This document shows, piece after piece, positions 53,292-59,489 of a stretch of 64,000 nt of DNA (position 1 is its first letter; each line of letters starts with the position of its first letter). The stretch lies in the IMG/VR virus record IMGVR_UViG_3300032288_004702, positions 62,001 through 126,000 of that record; one strand, given 5' to 3'. Below the pieces are notes generated by a model. That model ran no database searches and was not told where the DNA came from. It saw only the letters and a list, made by a program, of their open reading frames with translations. Made by a program: the position numbers and the translations under genes. This DNA is from a virus.

Positions 53292-53528
53292 ATGATTCGT
53301 GACCGATACGACCAAGAGACCCATGTCGGAGAAGTCTTGTATGACGAGATTCGTGACGGGTTCATTTGCGCCTACTGCCTAGACGACTTCACCCATTCGC
53401 AACTACACGCAACCTACGGTGGCAACATCCTGCCGATTACCGTGCGTCTATCACGCAAGTTTCTCAAAGCATTACGCAACGAGCCGTGCCTAATCTGCGA
53501 CCTGCCGTGTTCACGATTCGTGGACTAA
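53292..53528 (+). CDS. Small zinc-ribbon protein (plus strand)
   Basis: 78 aa. ICAYCLDDF and CLICDLPCSRF form two cysteine knuckles with helices between. GAAAGAGAGAAATAA precedes the ATG. Same orientation, promoter box and general type as 51584-51784. Confidence 0.62.
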   Translation: MIRDRYDQETHVGEVLYDEIRDGFICAYCLDDFTHSQLHATYGGNILPITVRLSRKFLKALRNEPCLICDLPCSRFVD

Positions 53529-53537
53529 CGCCGAGAC

Positions 53538-53578
53538 TTATCTACCCCCAATGGAACGCACCCAAAGAGAGTAGATAA
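53538..53578. repeat. Inverted TAGATAA pair between convergent genes
   Basis: TTATCTA (53538) and TAGATAA (53572) enclose a 27-nt loop, exactly between two convergent genes; probable bidirectional terminator. Confidence 0.7.
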
Positions 53579-53591
53579 GTCTGCGAGAGCG

Positions 53592-54116
53592 TCAGCAGAT
53601 AGAGAAACCGCCTGATTCTGCGAGGAAGTCTGCGAACTCACGGACATTCTCTTCGGAGAAGGGGTAGGACATCCCGAACGACTCCCGTGTGCCAATGCCG
53701 TTACAGCCATTACACCAGCCGTGTGTGCGACCCGTGAGAATCTGAATCTCCGTCGGGAGTTCTTTCGTGGGTTGCCCCATGTCCTCGCCAATAGCGTCGG
53801 TGCGGATTCCCGTTGCGCCACAGAGGTCACAGTCCTCACGAGGAAGGCTCGCAAGGTACTCACGGTGCTTCTGTTCGTATTGAGTGGTGCGACCAGACGA
53901 GAGTTCCTCACGGAGAATCTCTGCGAGAGCGAGAGCCATGACTCCGTCAAGACCTGCGCCGTCGTTGTAGTGACCACTCTCTGCGAGCGATTCGCCAATG
54001 ACTTCTTCTGCCACTCCACAGCAGTAGTCCCACAGGGGTCGCCACCACCACACATTGTTGCGGAAGTACTCGCCCCTCTTGCTGGTCGGGTTCTTCCCGT
54101 ACACATCCATTCCCAT
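53592..54116 (-). CDS. Conserved actinophage hypothetical protein with DnaJ-like zinc knuckles
   Basis: 174 aa. MGMDVYGKNPTSKRGEYFR and NVWWWRPLWDYCC are characteristic of a widespread phage family. CDLCGATGIR and CNGCNGIGTRE are CxxCxGxG knuckles as in DnaJ. Function unknown. Confidence 0.83.
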   Translation of the reverse strand: MGMDVYGKNPTSKRGEYFRNNVWWWRPLWDYCCGVAEEVIGESLAESGHYNDGAGLDGVMALALAEILREELSSGRTTQYEQKHREYLASLPREDCDLCGATGIRTDAIGEDMGQPTKELPTEIQILTGRTHGWCNGCNGIGTRESFGMSYPFSEENVREFADFLAESGGFSIC

Positions 54117-54149
54117 TGTCTTGCCCCTTTCGGCTTGTTGGACACACAG

Positions 54150-54179
54150 AGAGTACCACCAACGGGTCAGGCTTCCGAA
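54150..54179 (-). promoter_or_regulatory. 18-bp-spacer promoter
   Basis: TTCGGA (54174-54179), AGCCTGACC, TACTCT (54150-54155); TAGATAA 2 nt upstream. Confidence 0.82.
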
Positions 54180-54311
54180 AGTTATCTACCACTCCCCCGA
54201 CACACAGCATGCTGTTGTTTGGGGCAGGAGCCCCGCTGGGGCAAGGCATTGTGCCGGGGCTCCTCAGTTCGGCTCGCCTCCTCGCGCGCGATGCCGTGAG
54301 ACTTATCTACT
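54180..54311. repeat. Palindromic cassette E11
   Basis: TTATCTA at 54182 and 54303, inner hairpin AGCCCCG (54229-54235)/CGGGGCT (54255-54261); right side is the next gene's stop codon. Confidence 0.75.
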
Positions 54312-54540
54312 CTCGGTCATCGCACCCGTGGGGGCAGGCTCCCGAAATGGGAACCTCTCCGCACTCCCAGCATTGGACACGGTTCGCCCAGTCCCTCTCA
54401 CGAGCCTGCTCTGCGAGGTCGGCAGCGATGACCTGCTGACAGGGCTGGCAACGAATCGCCTGCCCATCGCACGAGCAGTCATCGGGAATCGGGAACTCTC
54501 CCGAATCATCGGGAATCGGGGTGTTGTGAATCGCTCGCAT
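54307..54540 (-). CDS. Zinc-ribbon protein
   Basis: 77 aa: CSCDGQAIRCQPCQQ, QCWECGE and ACPHGC, nine cysteines. Stop GAG-TAG is a repeat copy. Starts at the stop of the next gene up. Confidence 0.65.
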   Translation of the reverse strand: MRAIHNTPIPDDSGEFPIPDDCSCDGQAIRCQPCQQVIAADLAEQARERDWANRVQCWECGEVPISGACPHGCDDRE

Positions 54541-55019
54541 TAGAACGCTCCTTCTTTGTCTGCGAGGAACTCCTCGTAGCGTTCCTCATCTGTCTTGTGC
54601 TCCTCGGACACCCACTCGTGACCGTTGGAGCAACGCCAACCGACATCAACGCCGTCACGAACAATGGGCTCAACTTCGCCGTGGCATGGAACGATGTTCC
54701 ACAGGTCTGACGGCTGGTCAGGCTCGGGATTACCCGAAGGGACTTCCACCTGCCAGTCGCAGAGAGGAGTCCAACCGATAGAGGCACAACGGAACGCTTG
54801 TCCATCTACTTCCACGACATCTCCGACAGAGAGTGCTGTGTGTGTGCGGTCTTCCCACAGCAGGGGCTCAATGATGTCCCACAGCGAACCCTGGTAGCGG
54901 TTGGTGTCCGCAAACACTCGGTCGCAAATAGCGAGTGCTGAGTCATGCGTGTCAAGTACGAACTCAACGAATGAGTCGCCTCCGAATGCGCTCCATGTGA
55001 CTTTGATGTTCTTCTTCAT
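54540..55019 (-). CDS. Hypothetical protein
   Basis: 159 aa from MKKNIKVTWSAFGGDSF. 'ALSVGDVVEVDGQAFRCASIGW' is a beta-barrel-like segment seen in actinophage proteins; IVPCHGEVEPIV..WRCSNGHEW suggests a zinc knuckle at the end. Last minus-strand gene before the strand switch. Confidence 0.68.
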   Translation of the reverse strand: MKKNIKVTWSAFGGDSFVEFVLDTHDSALAICDRVFADTNRYQGSLWDIIEPLLWEDRTHTALSVGDVVEVDGQAFRCASIGWTPLCDWQVEVPSGNPEPDQPSDLWNIVPCHGEVEPIVRDGVDVGWRCSNGHEWVSEEHKTDEERYEEFLADKEGAF

Positions 55020-55060
55020 TGGTGTTTCCCCTTTCGGGCAGGTGGCTCCTGCCCACCAGA

Positions 55061-55090
55061 AATGTACCACTAAGAGGACAGGCTTCCGAA
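55061..55090 (-). promoter_or_regulatory. 18-bp-spacer promoter, leftward from divergent hub
   Basis: TTCGGA (55085-55090), AGCCTGTCC, TACATT (55061-55066); TAGATAA 2 nt upstream. Confidence 0.84.
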
Positions 55091-55222
55091 AGTTATCTAC
55101 TACATCCCCGTGTGGTGTGCTGTCGCGCGGGAGAAAGCCCCGCGTTGCTCGGCGAGATAGCCGGGGCTTCCGCCCAGAACTGGCGCACGGCCGTGCTGTG
55201 AACGGGGGAGTCGTAGATAAGT
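55091..55222. repeat. Palindromic cassette E12 at strand switch
   Basis: Opposed arms (55093; 55214), inner hairpin AGCCCCG (55136-55142)/CGGGGCT (55162-55168). Both arms feed promoters pointing outward (55061 leftward, 55230 rightward). Confidence 0.88.
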
Positions 55223-55229
55223 CGCACAC

Positions 55230-55259
55230 TTGGGAAGGCTGTACCTATTGAGGTATGCT
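55230..55259 (+). promoter_or_regulatory. 18-bp-spacer promoter, rightward from divergent hub
   Basis: TTGGGA (55230-55235), AGGCTGTAC, TATGCT (55254-55259). GGCC-ATTC-GGCC begins at the predicted +1. Confidence 0.82.
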
Positions 55260-55301
55260 TCGGGTGGCCATTCGGCCGTATCCAACGAAAGGGGATAGCA
55301 A

Positions 55302-55904
55302 ATGAAGGTATTGGAAGTCAGCGCACGAAAGGGTGGCGTCGGCACAACGACTGTGGCCTGCGCTCTCGCACTCAAACTCGCAGAGCACAACCGAGACAAG
55401 GTTCTGCTCATTGACACTTCGGAGAACACCGAAGCGTTCTCTGTTCTTGGCGTCGCAAACCCCATTGGGCGAAACTCCATCTCGTTCGGTGAGCACAACC
55501 TGACAGTCGTGAACATTCCACTCGCAGAAGTGAACAACGGCCTGTCTGTCTCGCAATACGAGTTCGTCGTCATTGACGCTGGCAAGAGTGAAGTAGATAA
55601 GTCATACTTCGGCCTGACTCCGTTCCGTGTGGCCGTCGTGCGTAACTCGTACCTCTCACTTCGGGCCGAGTCCATAACACGAGCGAGCAAAGACGCAGTC
55701 GTCTCCATTCACGACGACAAGAATGTCCTGACTGTCGGTGACACCGAGAATGTGCTTCGTGGGTCAGCCGTTACCGTTCTCCCTCTTGACGAGGCCATCT
55801 CTCGTGCCATTGACGCAGGCCTGTTCTCGTCTCGTGCGAACCTGTGGAGCAAGACGGCAGACGAGTTCGTTCGTCGTCACGAACTCTCCACGGCCTCGGT
55901 CTAG
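55302..55904 (+). CDS. ParA/MinD-like ATPase with atypical Walker A
   Basis: 200 aa. Deviant Walker A KGGVGTTT (10-17) keeps the signature first lysine but has Thr in place of the P-loop lysine, as in CpaE/TadZ-type relatives. VLLIDTSEN and FVVIDAGKS are the switch strands. The dispersed repeat is translated at ~101-104 (VDKS) just after switch II. It lies at the strand switch, where partition or replication genes often lie; partition, localisation or regulatory roles are all possible. Confidence 0.8.
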   Translation: MKVLEVSARKGGVGTTTVACALALKLAEHNRDKVLLIDTSENTEAFSVLGVANPIGRNSISFGEHNLTVVNIPLAEVNNGLSVSQYEFVVIDAGKSEVDKSYFGLTPFRVAVVRNSYLSLRAESITRASKDAVVSIHDDKNVLTVGDTENVLRGSAVTVLPLDEAISRAIDAGLFSSRANLWSKTADEFVRRHELSTASV

Positions 55905-55925
55905 TCCGAAGGCCCACCTACTCAG

Positions 55926-56051
55926 AGTAGATAACTCTCGGTGGGTGGGCCGAAGGGCAGAGAAAGCCCCGCTACGCTCCCCCGAAGCTGCCGGGGCTCC
56001 TGCCCGAAAGTCGGGGGCGACATCCAGCGCACGGGGGAGTGGTAGATAAGT
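55926..56051. repeat. Palindromic cassette E13
   Basis: TAGATAA at 55928 and 56043, inner hairpin AGCCCCG (55965-55971)/CGGGGCT (55992-55998), right arm CACGGGGGAGTGGTAGATAAG. Confidence 0.8.
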
Positions 56052-56058
56052 TCGGGAT

Positions 56059-56088
56059 TTGGGAAGGCTGTCCGTGCTGTGGTACATT
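56059..56088 (+). promoter_or_regulatory. 18-bp-spacer promoter
   Basis: TTGGGA (56059-56064), AGGCTGTCC, TACATT (56083-56088); TAGATAA 9 nt upstream. Confidence 0.84.
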
Positions 56089-56127
56089 CGTGTCGCCAGC
56101 AACCACCAACCGAAAGGCAGGCACACA

Positions 56128-56556
56128 ATGTCCGAAGTCACCCCACTCCACCCGCTGACCACATCGGTCGAGCGCAACTACCCGACCGTCAAGCCCGAAA
56201 CGCTCTTGGAGCGTGGCGAGTTCCTGTCTGCCATTCTCGGTTCGGCATGGGAGTCATGGGACTGGTGGAAGGCTGTGGACTACACCGCACCGTTTGACTG
56301 GGACAACCACCCCAAGACGAACGACCGCCCATTCCTGACCATCTTGGCAGACGACCCCGATGGTGACGAGGGCGAGACCGTGAAGGTCTCTCTCACCGTG
56401 GCAGACCTCTACGAGGCATACATCTCGGTCTGCTCTGCCAACAGCGAGGACTTGGGCTACTACGAGAACTACGGAATCCACGACCTTGACTTGGACGCCA
56501 TTGAGGGCGACCACATCATTCAGTTCGCCGTGTTCGGAACGCTCATCTACGGCTGA
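56128..56556 (+). CDS. Hypothetical acidic protein
   Basis: 142 aa from MSEVTPLHPLTTSVERN, after CCGAAAGGCAGG. Trp-rich middle (SAWESWDWWKAVDYTAPFDW) and a C-terminus resembling a small alpha/beta fold (DLDLDAIEGDHIIQFAVFGTLIYG). The DWW..DY pattern recurs in actinophage proteins. Function unknown. Confidence 0.65.
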   Translation: MSEVTPLHPLTTSVERNYPTVKPETLLERGEFLSAILGSAWESWDWWKAVDYTAPFDWDNHPKTNDRPFLTILADDPDGDEGETVKVSLTVADLYEAYISVCSANSEDLGYYENYGIHDLDLDAIEGDHIIQFAVFGTLIYG

Positions 56557-56567
56557 CCGTAGGGGAG

Positions 56568-56595
56568 TAGATAAGTCCCCTATCGGAGTAGATAA
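56568..56595 (+). repeat. Two tandem TAGATAA copies
   Basis: Copies at 56568 and 56589; the second is 2 nt upstream of the 56598 promoter. No inner hairpin here, so the cassette is reduced. Confidence 0.8.
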
Positions 56596-56597
56596 GT

Positions 56598-56627
56598 TTC
56601 GGAAGTCTGTCCTACCCGTGGTACATT
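56598..56627 (+). promoter_or_regulatory. 18-bp-spacer promoter
   Basis: TTCGGA (56598-56603), AGTCTGTCC, TACATT (56622-56627). Confidence 0.85.
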
Positions 56628-56662
56628 ATGGGTAGCCACCAACCAACCGAAAGGAACGGCAC

Positions 56663-56926
56663 ATGAAACAGCGCAAAGTGTTCACACACGAGGAAGTCAT
56701 CGCACTTCTCTGCTCGCCTAGCCCGAAGGCAGAGGCAGTCCTGCTCTATCTGACGACAGTCAAGCAGGCAACGACAGGCGAGATAGCGAAGGCTCTCTGC
56801 TGGGACAAGAGCAACACGGGTCGCAGGCTGGAAGCACTTGCCGAGGACGGATTCGTAGAGTGCGTAGACGACAGCCACCACGAGGGCAACAGGGGTCGCC
56901 CTGCCCGACTGTGGAGAGTCCTCTAA
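56663..56926 (+). CDS. Winged-helix DNA-binding protein
   Basis: 87 aa. AEAVLLYLTTVKQATTGEIAKAL, CWDKSNTGRRLEALAEDGFVE and a GRPARLWRV wing form a MarR/DUF-type winged helix. Own promoter; SD CGAAAGGAACG. Probably a regulator. Confidence 0.75.
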   Translation: MKQRKVFTHEEVIALLCSPSPKAEAVLLYLTTVKQATTGEIAKALCWDKSNTGRRLEALAEDGFVECVDDSHHEGNRGRPARLWRVL

Positions 56927-56937
56927 CGAGACCCCCG

Positions 56938-57084
56938 ACTTATCTACTCCCCATGCGCCGACCGTGGTGGAGTAGATAAGTCACCCACGGGGCGAGTTCG
57001 GGGCGGGAGCCCCGGCTGGACAGCCGAGCGCAGCGGGGCTTCTTCCCGGAACTCGGCCAGAGCACACGGGGGGGTCGTAGATAA
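56938..57084. repeat. Palindromic cassette E14
   Basis: An inverted pair (56940/56973) is followed by the inner hairpin AGCCCCG (57008-57014)/CGGGGCT (57034-57040), which itself encloses GGCT-GGAC-AGCC, and the right arm ending at 57084. Confidence 0.83.
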
Positions 57085-57085
57085 G

Positions 57086-57115
57086 TTGGGAAGTCTGTCC
57101 CGACCGTGGTACACT
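57086..57115 (+). promoter_or_regulatory. 18-bp-spacer promoter
   Basis: TTGGGA (57086-57091), AGTCTGTCC, TACACT (57110-57115); TAGATAAG directly adjoins the -35. Confidence 0.86.
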
Positions 57116-57145
57116 TCATGCAAGCCAACTGAAAGGGGCAACGAC

Positions 57146-57487
57146 ATGAGCAAGACGCTCGCCGATTACTGGGACGATGTGGAGGACGCGGTGCAGGACG
57201 CACACCTCATCGCGTGGGACACCTGCCACAAGATTTACCTCGCGATGGACGAGGCCGAGGCCAACTGGTTCCGCGAGAACTACGCGCCCGATGTGGTGAC
57301 GGGAACGCCCGAGGAACTGCTCGCCACTCTCCGCGAGTGGTACGAGAACTCCTGTGGTCTCCGCTTCATTCAGGCCGTGACGCGTGACGAGGAAGACCCG
57401 AACAGGGGATTCACCAACCTGATTCCCCAGGGAGCCGACTGGGAGGACGAGGAAGACGAAGACGACTACGAGGACGAGGAGGAGTAG
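57146..57487 (+). CDS. Hypothetical acidic protein
   Basis: 113 aa from MSKTLADYWDDVEDAVQDAHLI (in parts), helical N-terminal half, Asp/Glu-rich C-terminus ending EDEEE-stop, where GAG-GAG-TAG is a repeat copy. SD GAAAGGGGCAA. Confidence 0.62.
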   Translation: MSKTLADYWDDVEDAVQDAHLIAWDTCHKIYLAMDEAEANWFRENYAPDVVTGTPEELLATLREWYENSCGLRFIQAVTRDEEDPNRGFTNLIPQGADWEDEEDEDDYEDEEE

Positions 57488-57494
57488 ATAACTC

Positions 57495-57833
57495 ATGGCG
57501 ACCGAAACAACACCCGATGAGTTCGCCCTCATGGACTCACGCAACGCGTTCGCGTGGAACCTGCTAACCGAACTGCGCGAGCGTTCCACGAAGCCCGAGG
57601 TCGTAGAGGCCTCTGAGATTCTGCTCGCGAACATCGCCGACCCGACCGATTACGCGGTCATCGTGTGGCCGAACGAGGACGACCTCCGTTCGTTTGACGA
57701 GACCGAATGGGGGACGGACGAGAACGGTTATTGGAGCGACTGCTACGAGACCCCTCTCGTGTGGTGCGACCGACAGGACGAGCACTCGCTCATCGTCTGG
57801 TACTCAGCGAAGTACGGCCAGACAGGGGAGTAG
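57495..57833 (+). CDS. Hypothetical protein
   Basis: 112 aa. Helix LLTELRERSTKPEVVEASEIL, then EDDLRSFDETEWGTDENG.YWSD and HSLIVWYSAKYGQ. Directly follows the previous gene (8 nt). Stop GAG-TAG is a repeat. Confidence 0.6.
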   Translation: MATETTPDEFALMDSRNAFAWNLLTELRERSTKPEVVEASEILLANIADPTDYAVIVWPNEDDLRSFDETEWGTDENGYWSDCYETPLVWCDRQDEHSLIVWYSAKYGQTGE

Positions 57834-57846
57834 ATAAGCACCCCCC

Positions 57847-57983
57847 GCTTATCTACTCCCCTTTGGTATACCCCGAACCAGAGTAGATAAGTGGCAAGAA
57901 GCCCCGCCTCTTTACGGGCAATGGAGCGAAGCGGGGCTTACCCCCGTGTAGGTCATTGCACGACGGGGGAGTAGTAGATAAGA
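57847..57983. repeat. Palindromic cassette E15
   Basis: Inverted pair 57849/57884, inner hairpin AGCCCCGC (57900-57907)/GCGGGGCT (57931-57938), right arm ACGGGGGAGTAGTAGATAAG. No standard promoter follows, unlike the other cassettes. Confidence 0.83.
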
Positions 57984-58035
57984 TTTCGCAATCGGCACAA
58001 GCCGAGCTGCCACACAGACTCAAGGAGAGAAGAAC

Positions 58036-58398
58036 ATGGCAACACAAAAGAAGAAGCCCGCGACCAAGAAGGTCGTAGCAAAGAAGAAGCCAGCAGCCAA
58101 GAAGCCGGCGAAGAAAGCACCGGCAAAGAAGGCCGCCGCCAAGAAGGCCGCCGCCAAGAAGGCTGTCACGAAGAAGGCTCCCGCCAAGAAGACGCCGGCC
58201 AAGAAGGCTGTCGCGAAGAAAGCCACCGCCAAGAAGGCGGCTATCCCCAGCAGAAAGGCAAAGACCATCTCAAGCTCTGCCACCGCAACTTCCACGTCAT
58301 CCAGCGCTACACGTGTGAAGATTTCCCCAATCACGAAGACCAGCACCACGTCGTCCGTCCCTGGCGCGAAGGTCACTTACAAAGTCATCAAAAAGTGA
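58036..58398 (+). CDS. Histone H1-like Lys/Ala/Pro-rich protein
   Basis: 120 aa. Residues 4-70 consist of repeats of KKxxAKKAPAKKA type, as in bacterial H1-like proteins and actinobacterial HupB tails; the remainder is Ser/Thr-rich and ends VTYKVIKK. Such tails bind DNA non-specifically and compact it. SD AAGGAGAGAAG. In the phage it could condense DNA or alter the host nucleoid. Confidence 0.8.
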   Translation: MATQKKKPATKKVVAKKKPAAKKPAKKAPAKKAAAKKAAAKKAVTKKAPAKKTPAKKAVAKKATAKKAAIPSRKAKTISSSATATSTSSSATRVKISPITKTSTTSSVPGAKVTYKVIKK

Positions 58399-58649
58399 GC
58401 GAGCCCGAGACTGTCAAGGGTCCTTCATTCGAGGAATGGATGGCCTACGGAATCGGACAAGGGTGGTGCGGACCTCCCGTGTGCTACGTGCACGACGGGT
58501 TACCGACCGCCCCCGAAGAGGACGATGAATTTGATGAGGGCGGAGACCCGTGTATTCATGTCATTCGCATGTATGAAAGCGATGAGCAGAAGAAGTCAAT
58601 CGAGGATGCCCACTCGCCATCACAGTGGCGAAATCATTACACCAAGTAG
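58395..58649 (+). CDS. Conserved actinophage hypothetical protein
   Basis: 84 aa, GTG start overlapping the histone-like gene's stop. GWCGPPVCYVHDGLPTAPEE and GGDPCIHVIRMYES match a common actinophage family with spaced Cys/His. Stop AAG-TAG is a repeat. Confidence 0.8.
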   Translation: MSEPETVKGPSFEEWMAYGIGQGWCGPPVCYVHDGLPTAPEEDDEFDEGGDPCIHVIRMYESDEQKKSIEDAHSPSQWRNHYTK

Positions 58650-58713
58650 ATAACTAGGGGCAGCAAGACCGTCGTGGACCGCGGCGGAGTCTTCGCGAAC
58701 TAGGAGCTTCGGA

Positions 58714-58757
58714 AACAGGGATGGCCCGGGTTTTAGGTTGCCCGGGTTGTCTCTGTT
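58714..58757 (+). terminator. 17-bp hairpin, terminator-like
   Basis: 58714-58730 pairs with 58741-58757 over 17 consecutive positions (four G-U pairs that only work in plus-strand RNA), loop TTTTAGGTTG. A U-rich tract (CTTTTTCTTTCTT) starts ~12 nt later. Probably ends the 55.3-58.6 kb transcripts. Confidence 0.65.
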
Positions 58758-58844
58758 CATCCGGCTGCTTTTTCTTTCTTCCCATATCGCTATTTTCTCA
58801 TATTTCCGAGAGCGCTATGGGTACGTAGTAGATAAGTCGAGTCG

Positions 58845-59045
58845 CTAAAAAAGTGGGATATCCGTGCTGACCGGCTTGTCGTTACAGAACTCGTGCTTGT
58901 ATTCGTGGAGTTCCTCGACGATGCGGTTGACGGTTTTCCCGTTCGCTTTCAGCCAAACGACCGTCTTTCGCTCGACGGTATTGTCTCCGGGGCGGAGCGA
59001 CAGCCCACACACGGTACACGTGAAGAGTGGCGGCAGGGAGCTCAT
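58845..59045 (-). CDS. Small zinc-binding protein
   Basis: 66 aa: FTCTVCGLSL and a later HEFC complete a zinc site; helix NRIVEELHEYKH. It starts 1 nt after the stop of the 26-aa gene. Unrecognised. Confidence 0.6.
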   Translation of the reverse strand: MSSLPPLFTCTVCGLSLRPGDNTVERKTVVWLKANGKTVNRIVEELHEYKHEFCNDKPVSTDIPLF

Positions 59046-59126
59046 TTAATCCTCAAATCTCTTTGACTGCTTGATGAGTAGATAAAACAACGATAGGGCC
59101 ACAACGCCAAGTACGGTGCCGCTCAT
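59046..59126 (-). CDS. 26-aa single-pass membrane microprotein
   Basis: Translation MSGTVLGVVALSLFYLLIK then QSKRFED: one transmembrane helix. Its ATGA overlaps the upstream stop and its TAA directly precedes the next ATG, which argues for a real gene. FYLL is encoded by a reversed TAGATAA copy. Confidence 0.55.
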   Translation of the reverse strand: MSGTVLGVVALSLFYLLIKQSKRFED

Positions 59127-59299
59127 TTGCGCCAGTCCGTTACGAACCCGTCCATGTAGTCCTCCATCGCTTCGTCGGTTCCACAAGAGGAGCAGATTTC
59201 TGTCTTGTTATCCAGCCGCGACAGGGCCCCAATGTAGGCCCCAGGGGTGTCGTTATTGGGAATAAATCCCCCACATCGGGGGCATACCGGCTTGCTCAT
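59123..59299 (-). CDS. 58-aa zinc-ribbon protein
   Basis: MSKPVCPRCGGFIPNNDTP, GAYIGALSRLDNKTEICSSCG and DEAMEDY: a well-known actinophage small protein with two CxxC(G) knuckles. Start at 59299 after TTGGAGAGAAA. Confidence 0.78.
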   Translation of the reverse strand: MSKPVCPRCGGFIPNNDTPGAYIGALSRLDNKTEICSSCGTDEAMEDYMDGFVTDWRK

Positions 59300-59374
59300 T
59301 TTCTCTCCAAAATGTCTAGTAGTTGGTACTCCCGACACGATAGCCCATGACGGGGAAATTTGCAACAGTTTGTT

Positions 59375-59403
59375 TTGCCGGCCCTATGTGTGGTTAGTAT
59401 GTG
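59375..59403 (+). promoter_or_regulatory. Promoter for SNF2 helicase
   Basis: TTGCCG (59375-59380), 17 bp, TATGTG (59398-59403). Predicted +1 about 59410, the first base of a 15-bp hairpin. Confidence 0.5.
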
Positions 59404-59409
59404 CCTAGG

Positions 59410-59470
59410 ACCGGTGGGGCTCGCGCAACCTCTCTCCTTTCGGTACATCCCCAGTGCGAGCCTCGCCGGT
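59410..59470 (+). promoter_or_regulatory. 5'-terminal leader hairpin of SNF2 helicase gene
   Basis: 59410-59424 pairs with 59456-59470 over 15 bp (two G-U), loop of 31 nt. The gene has no clear SD in the 19 nt after the stem. Could protect the mRNA 5' end or control translation. Confidence 0.6.
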
Positions 59471-59489
59471 TTCTACTATTCTGTAGACG

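Noticed and set aside
40522-57983. Cassettes as insertion sequences or MITEs
   Set aside because: No transposase, no target-site duplications visible, and arms have a consistent position relative to promoters, which favours a regulatory role.
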